Origin: Endozoicomonas sp. SESOKO1
GTDB taxonomy: Bacteria; Pseudomonadota; Gammaproteobacteria; Pseudomonadales; Endozoicomonadaceae
Assembly (NCBI RefSeq): GCF_024606265.1
Contig: NZ_JAHHPP010000253.1
Span: 1-39,816, forward strand
Length of the DNA: 39,816 bases
Reading direction: 5' to 3'
Part shown: positions 1-7,730 of the stretch, in pieces
Numbering within the stretch: position 1 is the first letter of the stretch
Layout: each line of letters starts with the position of its first letter
Translations under genes and position numbers: made by a program
Notes under the pieces: model-generated
Seen by the model: only the letters and a program-made list of their open reading frames with translations
Databases searched by the model: none
What the model was told of the DNA's origin: nothing

Positions 1-111
1 ATAAATTTCCCCAAGAAAATAAAATATTAAAATATTTTTTTAAACAGGGAAAAAAACACATCATTTTGCTATAAACAAATCTTATCTTTATATCTGGAAT
101 AGTCCTCGTTT

Positions 112-1251
112 ATGCAAGTTTATCGGGTGGGTGGTGCAGTCAGAGATCAATTACTGGGGTTGCCTGTCAAGGACAATGACTGGGTTGTCGTTGGTGCAAC
201 ACCCGGGCAGATGAAGGATCTCGGTTTTCAGCCGGTTGGCCGGGACTTCCCGGTTTTCCTTCACCCTGAAACCAGAGAGGAATATGCCCTGGCCCGGACG
301 GAACGCAAAACCGGTCATGGTTATGCTGGTTTCAGTTTTTACACATCCATTGATATATCCCTTGAGGAAGACTTACTGAGACGGGATTTAACCATCAATG
401 CCATGGCAGAAGACCAGCACGGGAGCATCATTGACCCCTATGGGGGTCAGGAAGACCTGAAAAACCGCCTGCTCCGTCACGTATCGCCTGCTTTTCAGGA
501 AGATCCTTTGAGAATCCTCAGGGTTGCCCGGTTCGCCGCGAGACTTGCTCCTCTGGGTTTCAAGGTTGCTGAAGAAACGCTGGAATTAATGCGCAACATG
601 GTCAATAACGGTGAGGCATCCCATCTGGTACCCGAAAGAGTGTGGCAGGAGACCTCAAACGCCTTGATGGAACCGACCCCCTCGGTCTACTTTCAAACAC
701 TGGAAAACTGCGGTGCTTTTCAAGCCGTACTGCCCGAGTTCAGAACCTTGATGCATAACCAGACCTTATTACACCTTAACCTGGCCGCCCAGGCAGAAAA
801 AACAGCACTGATCCGGTTTGGTTGCCTGTTCTCACCGCTCCTGCCTCAGCCCGAAGCCGAAAAAAACAACAGCATCCAGACGCTTCAAGACGCTACATCA
901 AGAATGCGATTACCCTCAGAATATGCCGATATGGCGCTTCTGGTCACCGAGCACGCCCAAAGCGTTACTTCGGTTATTCACAGCGATGATGCAGAGTCCC
1001 TGATGTCCCTGTTTGAAGCCAGCGATGCCCTGCGTCGACCAGAACGCTTTATTAACCTCATTACGATTCTTTCCTATAGCTTTGCAACGGTGAAATTGAA
1101 AAAGAATCAGGTCATTGAACTATTGGACAGTTGTTTATCCATCAAAGCCAGGGATTTGATGACTGAAAACATCACAGGAAAAGCCCTTGGTGAAGCATTA
1201 AGACAGAGAAGGCTTCAGCAGATTCAATCAACGATGCATTTTAACGAATAA
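112..1251 (+). CDS. cca: CCA tRNA nucleotidyltransferase, HD domain degenerate
   Basis: Adds or repairs the 3' CCA of tRNAs using CTP and ATP in the cytoplasm. The head is intact: VGGAVRD near residue 6, DNDWVVVG, RRDLTINAMA near residue 91, then EDPLRILRVARFAARL and ERVWQE, as in the class II bacterial family. It is 379 residues, against about 412 in E. coli. Where the E. coli enzyme carries the HD phosphohydrolase motif (HDLGKG after RFATLC), this protein reads RFGCLFSPLLPQ, so the HD metal ligands are absent and the C-terminal half is poorly conserved. I infer that nucleotide addition is retained and the phosphodiesterase/phosphatase activities are lost. The ATG start gives the normal family N-terminus (MQVYRVGG); no strong Shine-Dalgarno is visible. 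The neighbours folK/folB/tsaD match the gammaproteobacterial cca neighbourhood. Confidence 0.93.
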   Translation: MQVYRVGGAVRDQLLGLPVKDNDWVVVGATPGQMKDLGFQPVGRDFPVFLHPETREEYALARTERKTGHGYAGFSFYTSIDISLEEDLLRRDLTINAMAEDQHGSIIDPYGGQEDLKNRLLRHVSPAFQEDPLRILRVARFAARLAPLGFKVAEETLELMRNMVNNGEASHLVPERVWQETSNALMEPTPSVYFQTLENCGAFQAVLPEFRTLMHNQTLLHLNLAAQAEKTALIRFGCLFSPLLPQPEAEKNNSIQTLQDATSRMRLPSEYADMALLVTEHAQSVTSVIHSDDAESLMSLFEASDALRRPERFINLITILSYSFATVKLKKNQVIELLDSCLSIKARDLMTENITGKALGEALRQRRLQQIQSTMHFNE

Positions 1252-1286
1252 AATCTGCAATTAAAGCCAGAGTAATTTATGCCAAG

Positions 1287-1326
1287 GCATTAAGAGTTAT
1301 TGATATTAATTTCAAGCTCTTAATGC
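1287..1326. repeat. 10-bp inverted repeat in cca-1465 intergenic gap
   Basis: GCATTAAGAG at 1287-1296 is repeated as its exact reverse complement at 1317-1326, with a 20-nt AT-rich loop. It lies about 35 nt after the cca stop. No T-tract follows on the plus strand, so it is not a classic terminator. It could be an RNA hairpin or an operator for the downstream gene. The rest of the 1252-1464 gap is AT-rich and I see no convincing -35/-10 pair in it. Confidence 0.4.
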
Positions 1327-1464
1327 ATCCCAAAGTATATTCTGATTATTGGTATTTCATTAATTGATATCAAACTGGAACAAAACTCCAAATAAAGTGT
1401 CCAAACGTTCAGTCAATGCTCCATTGATGTAATTAATCATACAAATTGAATAAGGACATAAACC

Positions 1465-4380
1465 ATGGCAAATACCACCGGTCCAGTATTACCACCCCAG
1501 GTAACTACCACCAACACTCCACCAGTCCCACCGCCTCCACCTGGCGTCAAATCGCCTGCGGTTGTTAATGCCCAACCTGTGGCATCATCATCCCCGGCAA
1601 CTCAAGTTAACCAGTCAACCCAGGTGCCGCAGCAGCAAGCACGACGTCTACACCTGTCTGAGAGAGTTAAACAGGGTATCGCTGCCATAGGTGCCAAACC
1701 TGCAGGGGTTGCGGAAAAAGGTATCCAGGCAACGCCTGCCCAGGAGGCACCGGCTGAAAAATCAGAGAAAGCTTCTGAGACAAAAGCTTCTGAGACAAAA
1801 ACAGCTGAAACAAATGCACAACCCATTACTGTCATTCACAAGCGCAGCCTGGGTGAACGTGTCATTGACAAACTGAAAGTCGTGGGCTCATACCTTGTTG
1901 CTCCGTTAAAGCTCCTCGTTAATGTCGTCAAGTTTGTTACCAAACCGCTGCAGGATTACGTGATTACCCCTGCTTACAAAGGGTTCCTCTACGTATTCCA
2001 GCCAGCCAAGTATGACGCCATGAAGCTCGCGCAGAAAGCCGCTGCAGAAAAGGCTGAGCATGATCGCAAGCAGGAAAAACGTCAGGCATTTGAAATAGCC
2101 TGCATGAATGAGGCCACTAAACAGCACGTCAAGTTAAACGCAGACCTGTCTTGCATTAGGCTCGCCAGGCAATTCGGTGTCACTGAACAGGAAGTGGAAG
2201 AAGAAGTAAACCGTCAAAAAGCGCGAGCTGACGCTAACCATTTGTTCAATAAGCAACTGCAGGATGGCAAGCTGGCGCTGCACAAAGAAAAGGCACTCCG
2301 CGTGAATCCGGAAACTGGTGAGCAATACTACGTCACCCCAACCCAGACTTTAGTACCTGCGGATGAAACCAAACGAGCAACCGTTACTATCAAAGAAAAG
2401 ACCCCGGATGGCAAAGAGGTAGAGAAGCGCCTTGACGCTGACGATGCCGCAGTCGCGAAGAGACTGGGTAATGACCCGGCGTTGGCAACCGCCCTGAATG
2501 ATTACAACAAAGCGATGGAAGCCTATGAACAGAAATTGGCAACCTTCATAAAGGACGATGCAAAATACCAGCAAGCCCTGGAAAAAGCGGCGAAGAAGGG
2601 TAAAGCGTGTGACCAGCAAGCGCCTGTACACCCTGGCGAACCTCCGAAGCGTCCTGTGTTTAAATGTACTGATGAGAACGTGGTCGCCGCATTCAAGCTG
2701 GTCAGGGAACAATATCGCACCAATCTTCAGGCAGCAGCAGACACCCTGACCAAAGAGGTGGAAACGTTGAAGGCTGATTTTTCCACAGCCTACCCGGGCA
2801 TCCAGAATGTCACGCACTACATCCTGAATATGCCTGATCCTGAAGCCTTTAAAGCGGAAGTACAAGGACGGGTTAACAAGTTAGAAGCCACGCTTGGAGA
2901 ACTGCAAACGACGCTGAAGCAGGCAGAAGACAGCGGAAACCAGTCAACGGTACAAACATGCAATCATCAAATCAGCAGCCTGCAGGCAGATATCAATTTC
3001 AACAAGCGCCACCTGGCAATCTATGCCAAGGAGTGCGAGAAGGCGACGATCCAGCAAGAACTCGAATACCTGAACCGGATGTGCCCTGACGTCCAGGAAC
3101 ACCGTAAAAATGACATTGATGACTGGCAAAACGGTGCGTATGTCCATGACCCTAAAGCTCTTGATTACGAAAAAAGAGTATCAGGTACACGGGACAGGCT
3201 GGAAATTGGCCGCTTGAAGGAGTGGGTTTACAAAGATGGGAAAGGCAATGTCCTGGATATCTTTATCAAAGATGCCAATGGCACAAAAGTCGGTATCGAC
3301 CGGGCCAGGTACGCCCTGGTGAACGATGTGATCATCCCCGCGCCTGACAAAAAGCTTACCCCGACTTACAACGGAAAAACGCCTGCTCTTGATTACCAGG
3401 ATCAGCAGGGCATGAAGTGGAGCAAGATGAACCCGGCTGAGCGCCCATATCAAGGCTATGTTGCCCAAAGGGATAAAAATGGCAAAGTCCTGAAAGACAG
3501 CGACGGTAACATCAGGTGGAAGGAAGCGCCTGGCCAGCTTGTCAATCACTGGGTGGTTAAGCACAGTGACGTCGATGGCAGGCATGAGGGCTATGACAAG
3601 TTCACAACCATTGTCAAAAACAGGGCACTGGTCAGTGAATCTGAAGTTCCTGTCAAAGTACCTGAGGTAAAAGTACCTGAGGTAAAAGTACCTGTGCCAA
3701 ACACAGCGCTTGAGAAATTAGAACAGGAAACACGGGAAGCTATTGCCAGTATGAAAGTCCGGCTAGCAGCGTGTGGAGAAAAACGCAGCGCCCTGACCGA
3801 TGACAATGTGTTTGCTTATAAAAAGAGGCTGGCGGCAGAAAACAGCCAGCAAAGGCCTCGTTCAGCGTCAGTCAGTGGCCTTCCGGGCAAATTGACTGAG
3901 GTCGGCTCAGAGACTGACGATTGCTTCGAAACCATGGTCAGGCAGGTGTTTCAGCACGAAGAGCGTGGGAGGCAGATCCGTCAATACATGGAGGATAGTG
4001 AGCGTTTTCAGGAACGAATCGAAAGCATAAGGACTGCCAGACAGGACGATAGTTCAGAGTCCACCGATGACTCCGTTCACAATAGCGTGATTGAGGAGAT
4101 ATTCACGAACTCAACAGCTGAGGACCGTAAATCCATGTCCACCAATCAATTCGTGGAGGAGTATAGTGCCAGGAAAGCGGTGCATGATAGCCAATCTAGC
4201 GAAAATGGTCGTACATTCCATGCTGACGATGTTTCTGAAGTCACTGGCGGGGAGCAATTGATTGAGCTAATCAATTCACCGGAGGCTGCTGCTGCATATG
4301 AGTCGCTCATGGCAGTTCTCAATCAATTAAATCGTATGGTTGAATTAGCGATGAGGAGAACTCAACAACCTCGCACATAA
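1465..4380 (+). CDS. large proline-rich/coiled-coil protein of unknown function
   Basis: I do not recognise a family for this 971-residue protein. The start is well supported: AAGGA lies 8 nt before the ATG. Residues 1-60 are Pro/Gln/Thr/Ser-rich and disordered, with a run of five prolines near residue 22. Residues 100-117 carry a short Lys/Ala/Ser/Glu/Thr repeat encoded by a tandem 15-bp duplication (1771-1800). A hydrophobic, possibly amphipathic stretch covers about 139-180 (LVAPLKLLVNVVKFV). A long charged, coiled-coil-prone region covers about 185-550. KVPE is repeated near 730-743. The C-terminus is acidic and Ser-rich (about 860-970), with an RPRSASVSG motif near 798. There is no classical signal peptide. 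It sits alone between cca and folK with its own terminator, which suggests an insertion. A host-directed secreted protein is possible but is only inference. Confidence 0.85.
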   Translation: MANTTGPVLPPQVTTTNTPPVPPPPPGVKSPAVVNAQPVASSSPATQVNQSTQVPQQQARRLHLSERVKQGIAAIGAKPAGVAEKGIQATPAQEAPAEKSEKASETKASETKTAETNAQPITVIHKRSLGERVIDKLKVVGSYLVAPLKLLVNVVKFVTKPLQDYVITPAYKGFLYVFQPAKYDAMKLAQKAAAEKAEHDRKQEKRQAFEIACMNEATKQHVKLNADLSCIRLARQFGVTEQEVEEEVNRQKARADANHLFNKQLQDGKLALHKEKALRVNPETGEQYYVTPTQTLVPADETKRATVTIKEKTPDGKEVEKRLDADDAAVAKRLGNDPALATALNDYNKAMEAYEQKLATFIKDDAKYQQALEKAAKKGKACDQQAPVHPGEPPKRPVFKCTDENVVAAFKLVREQYRTNLQAAADTLTKEVETLKADFSTAYPGIQNVTHYILNMPDPEAFKAEVQGRVNKLEATLGELQTTLKQAEDSGNQSTVQTCNHQISSLQADINFNKRHLAIYAKECEKATIQQELEYLNRMCPDVQEHRKNDIDDWQNGAYVHDPKALDYEKRVSGTRDRLEIGRLKEWVYKDGKGNVLDIFIKDANGTKVGIDRARYALVNDVIIPAPDKKLTPTYNGKTPALDYQDQQGMKWSKMNPAERPYQGYVAQRDKNGKVLKDSDGNIRWKEAPGQLVNHWVVKHSDVDGRHEGYDKFTTIVKNRALVSESEVPVKVPEVKVPEVKVPVPNTALEKLEQETREAIASMKVRLAACGEKRSALTDDNVFAYKKRLAAENSQQRPRSASVSGLPGKLTEVGSETDDCFETMVRQVFQHEERGRQIRQYMEDSERFQERIESIRTARQDDSSESTDDSVHNSVIEEIFTNSTAEDRKSMSTNQFVEEYSARKAVHDSQSSENGRTFHADDVSEVTGGEQLIELINSPEAAAAYESLMAVLNQLNRMVELAMRRTQQPRT

Positions 4381-4429
4381 GTACAGGCTATTTGCCATGT
4401 TTTTTTTCAGGCTAACCCCTGAATGCTCT

Positions 4430-4458
4430 GGCCGTCTTTTCAAGACGGCCTTTTTTTT
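4430..4458 (+). terminator. Rho-independent terminator of the 971-aa gene
   Basis: GGCCGTCTT and AAGACGGCC form a perfect 9-bp stem with a 3-nt loop, followed by eight T residues (4451-4458). It lies 50 nt after the stop at 4380. The opposite strand has no T-tract after the stem, so it serves the plus-strand gene only. Confidence 0.9.
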
Positions 4459-4480
4459 GAAATTATACTTTCCGTTCCCT

Positions 4481-4867
4481 TCATTTATCCCTGTTTAACA
4501 GCTCTTTCACCAACGGCCGAAACCAGGGTTCTTTAACCTGGCTGATCAGCTTTTCCGCTACCAGAGCATCAGCACAGTCAACCGCCAGCAGAAGATCGAT
4601 ATCCGCAGCGCACAGGCGTTGTTGACGATCCCTTCCCAGTTGCTCTTCAAGCCTCTTGCACCATCGCTGCAATGCTTCAGCCCCCATGTCTGACTCAAGG
4701 CAAACCACCCCGTTGGTATAATCCGGAGCCTCAGGACCAACCGCTTTCGTGGTCACCAGCTCACTGACGCTGACCTTACCAAATCGCTGCTCCAGTGCTG
4801 TTATCATCTGATGACACTGATACTCAGCGTTTATATTGGAACCAATACCAAGCACATAGACAGTCAC
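4481..4867 (-). CDS. folK: 2-amino-4-hydroxy-6-hydroxymethyldihydropteridine pyrophosphokinase (short form)
   Basis: HPPK transfers pyrophosphate from ATP to 6-hydroxymethyl-dihydropterin in folate synthesis. The N-terminus (VYVLGIGSNINAEYQ) fits the family's first strand, and the ADIDLLL segment near residue 88 matches the signature containing the magnesium-binding Asp pair. At 128 residues it is shorter than the ~160 usual in E. coli FolK, and the signature lacks the common GPR tripeptide, reading GRDRQQRLCAADID. The start is 6 nt downstream of the folB stop, so the two are co-translated. The pairing with folB supports the assignment. A paralogue with changed substrate use cannot be excluded. 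Confidence 0.8.
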   Translation of the reverse strand: MTVYVLGIGSNINAEYQCHQMITALEQRFGKVSVSELVTTKAVGPEAPDYTNGVVCLESDMGAEALQRWCKRLEEQLGRDRQQRLCAADIDLLLAVDCADALVAEKLISQVKEPWFRPLVKELLNRDK

Positions 4868-4873
4868 GGTTAA

Positions 4874-5242
4874 CTATTCCTGCCCCATCATCTGTGCCCG
4901 GGTTCGCTCACACCAGACAGTGGCAAGCGCATTGGTCAAAGCCTTTGGCTTGCGAATGGTCACGGCCACTTTATCCACCGGGTAATGCTCCATCACCTGA
5001 GCGATAATACCGCCAGCCAGCGCCTCAATCAGCTGATACCGCGAGGCTTCACAAAAGGCCCTGACACACTGGGTAATGGCATCGTAATCCAGTGCATCCT
5101 GCAGGTCGTCACTGGTAAACGCACGGGTAAAATCAGTCGTCAGTTCCAGATCCAGCACCAATGGCTGTGGCGCTTCGTGTTCGAACGCATAAACACCGAT
5201 GACCGCTTGCGTTTCAATGGCTTCTATTCGTACTTTATCCAT
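4874..5242 (-). CDS. folB: dihydroneopterin aldolase
   Basis: FolB converts 7,8-dihydroneopterin to 6-hydroxymethyl-dihydropterin and glycolaldehyde, the step directly before FolK. The 122-residue protein has the family start (DKVRIEAIETQAVIGVYAFE), the central LDYDAI segment, the IEALAGGIIAQVM helix, and the VTIRKPKAL motif with the conserved lysine near 98. Its length is normal. It lies between tsaD and folK on the same strand, 66 nt below tsaD and 6 nt above folK. The plsY gene that often sits between tsaD and folB in Enterobacteria is absent here. Confidence 0.95.
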   Translation of the reverse strand: MDKVRIEAIETQAVIGVYAFEHEAPQPLVLDLELTTDFTRAFTSDDLQDALDYDAITQCVRAFCEASRYQLIEALAGGIIAQVMEHYPVDKVAVTIRKPKALTNALATVWCERTRAQMMGQE

Positions 5243-5308
5243 AGGGGCACTCTTTTTTCATGAAGACAGTGGCGCAAAATATTTTCACGCGCCATGGGCA
5301 TTTTGGGT

Positions 5309-6367
5309 TCAAAAGCCTCCCAGCGGCTCCAGCTCTTCCATGGGCCAGCGAGGCACCGGCACCACTTCAGGTCCATCGCTCTGGCCTGCCAGCAGCCGCT
5401 GACAGCCAGCATAGGCGATCATGGCGCCATTATCCGTGCAGAACTGCGGACGGGCATAACGCAGCACCGCACCTTCTTTTTCCACCATGGATTCCAGGGC
5501 AGCCCGTAATGACTGATTGGCACTGACACCACCGGCAATAATCAGCTGTTTCATACCGGTCTGCTGCAAGGCCCGGCGACATTTGATGGTCAGCGTTGCC
5601 ACCACCGCCTCTTCAAACGCACGGGCGATATCCGCACGATCCTGGTCCGTAGGCTCTTTGTCTATCGCTGCTTCACGGCATTTGGTGACGGTATTGAGGG
5701 TATAGGTTTTCAAGCCACTGAAGCTGAAATCCAGCCCCGGGCGATCCGTCATGGGCCGGGGGAAGCGGAAACGCCCCGCCTGCCCCTGTTCTGCCAGCCG
5801 GGCGATGGCAGGGCCGCCGGGATAATCCAGCCCCAGCATGGCGGCCACTTTGTCAAACGCTTCTCCTGCAGCATCATCTACCGACTCCCCCAGCAGGGTG
5901 TAACGGCCAATGCCATCCACCTGCACCAGCTGGGTGTGACCACCGGATACCAGCAGCGCCACAAACGGAAACGCTACGGGTGTTTCTTCCAGCATGGGCG
6001 CCAGCAGATGGCCTTCCATATGATGCACCCCCACCGATGGAATGCCCCAGGCCCAGGCCAGTGCCTTGCCAATACAGGCTCCCACCATCAAGGCTCCCAC
6101 CAGCCCGGGGCCGCGGGTGTAAGCTACGGCATCGATCTGGTCTTTACAGATACCTGCCTGCTCAAGCACTTCGTTAATCAGGGGCAATACTCTCTGGATA
6201 TGGTCCCTGGAAGCCAGTTCAGGTACGACACCACCGTAATCGATGTGCATATCAATCTGACTGAACAGGGCATCGCTCAGCAGGCCTTTCCCGCTGTCAT
6301 CTTTTCTGCTTTCATAGAGCGCAATGCCGGTTTCATCGCAGGAAGTTTCTATCCCGAGAACAATCAT
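5309..6367 (-). CDS. tsaD: tRNA N6-threonylcarbamoyladenosine transferase subunit TsaD
   Basis: TsaD, with TsaB and TsaE, transfers threonylcarbamoyl from TC-AMP to A37 of ANN-decoding tRNAs (t6A). The 352-residue protein shows the ASKHA-fold start [12 protein letters not shown], the HMEGH metal motif (His116 and His120), [11 protein letters not shown], the DAAGEAFDK segment and the late GGVSANQ loop. Its length is normal for bacterial TsaD. It is divergent from rpsU across a 351-nt region, the arrangement seen in many gammaproteobacteria, and heads a tsaD-folB-folK unit. Confidence 0.97.
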   Translation of the reverse strand: MIVLGIETSCDETGIALYESRKDDSGKGLLSDALFSQIDMHIDYGGVVPELASRDHIQRVLPLINEVLEQAGICKDQIDAVAYTRGPGLVGALMVGACIGKALAWAWGIPSVGVHHMEGHLLAPMLEETPVAFPFVALLVSGGHTQLVQVDGIGRYTLLGESVDDAAGEAFDKVAAMLGLDYPGGPAIARLAEQGQAGRFRFPRPMTDRPGLDFSFSGLKTYTLNTVTKCREAAIDKEPTDQDRADIARAFEEAVVATLTIKCRRALQQTGMKQLIIAGGVSANQSLRAALESMVEKEGAVLRYARPQFCTDNGAMIAYAGCQRLLAGQSDGPEVVPVPRWPMEELEPLGGF

Positions 6368-6460
6368 TTAACAAACCTGTGAAACGAAAAAATAGGTGGC
6401 AAAAATCCCGAATCCGGATATTTCATAAAGGGAAAGAATCATACGTTAAATGGGTGTTTT

Positions 6461-6489
6461 TTGCATTTTTGTTGATAAAGCTTTAGAAT
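6461..6489 (+). promoter_or_regulatory. sigma-70 promoter of the rpsU-yqeY-dnaG-rpoD operon
   Basis: TTGCAT (6461-6466) and TAGAAT (6484-6489) are separated by exactly 17 nt, a strong match to the sigma-70 consensus. It lies in the tsaD/rpsU divergent region (6368-6718), leaving a leader of about 220 nt before rpsU. I found no equally good promoter for tsaD on the other strand; TATGAT on the minus strand near 6441 is the best weak candidate. Confidence 0.65.
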
Positions 6490-6700
6490 TCGCGCCCTTG
6501 AAAAACTGTGATTAATCTGTCTTGCTAGTGTGAGTATTAACGTCTCGCTTCGGGTAAAGACCTGTCTTTTCCAAGCATGAAATTAGTAATCACAGGGCGG
6601 TTTATCGCATTCGCGCAGCATTGGCTGTAATCCAGCCGTGAATTTTTTAGCTCTCAGTCGCACTGACCGGGGCGGATTCATGGTCAACATTTGTTATTAA

Positions 6701-6713
6701 AAGGAAGGTGATC
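6701..6713 (+). promoter_or_regulatory. extended Shine-Dalgarno of rpsU
   Basis: AAGGAAGGTGATC matches almost the whole anti-Shine-Dalgarno tail of 16S rRNA (AAGGAGGTGATC complement) with one inserted A. It ends 6 nt before the rpsU ATG at 6719. The unusual length suggests a very strong initiation site for this small abundant protein. Confidence 0.7.
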
Positions 6714-6718
6714 TCTGC

Positions 6719-6934
6719 ATGCCTGCTGTTAAAGTTAAAGAGAATGAACCGTTTGACGTAGCCCTGCGCCGTTTCAAGCGCTCTTGTGAAAAAGCTGGTA
6801 TCCTGGCTGAAGTCCGTCGTCGTGAACACTACGAGAAGCCAACCACTGTTCGCAAGCGCAAGGCCGCTGCTGCTGTCAAGCGCCATCTTAAAAAACTGCA
6901 GCGCGAGCAGCGTCGTCGTGAGCGTCTGTATTGA
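6719..6934 (+). CDS. rpsU: 30S ribosomal protein S21
   Basis: S21 is a small basic protein of the 30S platform that helps mRNA engagement during initiation. All 71 residues align to the gammaproteobacterial S21 pattern: [20 protein letters not shown] at the start, [23 protein letters not shown] in the middle and a basic [11 protein letters not shown]-like tail. The start is fixed by an extended Shine-Dalgarno. It is the first gene of the macromolecular synthesis operon, followed by yqeY, dnaG and rpoD. Confidence 0.98.
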   Translation: MPAVKVKENEPFDVALRRFKRSCEKAGILAEVRRREHYEKPTTVRKRKAAAAVKRHLKKLQREQRRRERLY

Positions 6935-6935
6935 T

Positions 6936-6957
6936 CAACCGGCCTTAACGTCGGTTG
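6936..6957 (+). terminator. weak hairpin after rpsU (possible attenuator)
   Basis: CAACCG (6936-6941) and CGGTTG (6952-6957) can form a 6-bp stem just after the rpsU stop, followed by a pyrimidine-rich but not T-rich stretch. E. coli has a partial terminator between rpsU and dnaG that keeps S21 expression above primase. This hairpin could play that role, but it is weak. Confidence 0.3.
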
Positions 6958-7038
6958 CTTCAATCGTATGATTTACGCGTTGACTATTATTGAGCCTTGA
7001 ACCCACCAACCTTAATTTCAGGTAAAAAGGAACGTGTC

Positions 7039-7494
7039 ATGAGTGATTGCATTGTCAGGGATCAACTGACAGAAGCCATGAAGGATGCCATGCGCAATCG
7101 CGACAAGCCACGACTGGGTACTATCCGTTTGGCCCTGGCCGAACTGAAGCGCATTGAAGTCGATGAAAAATCATTAGACGATCAACGTGCCCTGGCAGCT
7201 CTGGACAAAATGGTAAAGCAGCGTCGCGATGCCATTGAACAGTTCGAGTCTGCCGGGCGCACGGATCTTGCTGACCAGGAAAAGCTTGAGCTTGAAGTCC
7301 TTGCTGACTTTCTCCCTACTCCGCTATCGGACACTGAAATCACCGAACTGGTCGACCTCGCCATTAATAGCACAGGCGCATCCAGCATGGCCGATATGGG
7401 CAAGGTGATGGGCATGGTCAAACCACAGGCGCAGGGCCGGGCAGACATGTCATCCATCAGCAAAATTGTTAAATCACGCCTGAGCGAGCATTAA
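7039..7494 (+). CDS. YqeY/GatB-tail domain protein
   Basis: The 151-residue protein belongs to the YqeY family, which resembles the C-terminal tRNA-binding domain of the GatB amidotransferase subunit. Its precise role is not established. Visible hallmarks are LTEAMKDAMRNRDKPRLGTIRLALAE near the start, a VKQRRDAIEQF motif, ADQEKLELEVLADFLP, and the C-terminal MGKVMGMVKPQAQGRADMS segment. I choose the ATG at 7039 over one 42 nt upstream because AAAAAGGA lies 6-8 nt before it and the protein then starts at the family's usual place. It sits between rpsU and dnaG, its common position in Pseudomonas and Oceanospirillales relatives. Confidence 0.92.
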   Translation: MSDCIVRDQLTEAMKDAMRNRDKPRLGTIRLALAELKRIEVDEKSLDDQRALAALDKMVKQRRDAIEQFESAGRTDLADQEKLELEVLADFLPTPLSDTEITELVDLAINSTGASSMADMGKVMGMVKPQAQGRADMSSISKIVKSRLSEH

Positions 7495-7625
7495 CCGGGG
7501 GGAATCAGCAACGCCGAATCCCGCATAATTTCTCTATAAACATAGCAACCTCCCTGTCGACTCCTTTCCTTTTGGATCCACACTAATGCATATGAAGCGT
7601 GTCTACCATTAAACAAAGGTATCCC

Positions 7626-7655
7626 TAGACAAAAGTCTGATCCATATCTTATAAA
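7626..7655 (+). promoter_or_regulatory. possible internal promoter for dnaG
   Basis: TAGACA (7626-7631) and TATAAA (7650-7655) are spaced by 18 nt, about 75 nt before dnaG and within the 236-nt yqeY-dnaG gap. The match is reasonable but not perfect. An internal promoter would allow dnaG-rpoD to be expressed separately from rpsU. The rest of the gap shows no other clear element. Confidence 0.4.
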
Positions 7656-7730
7656 TACCGACATTCACCCACGCAGATGATAGAATGAGTTTCCAGATCA
7701 CATTCATTCCTTGTTCACGAACACTCCACC

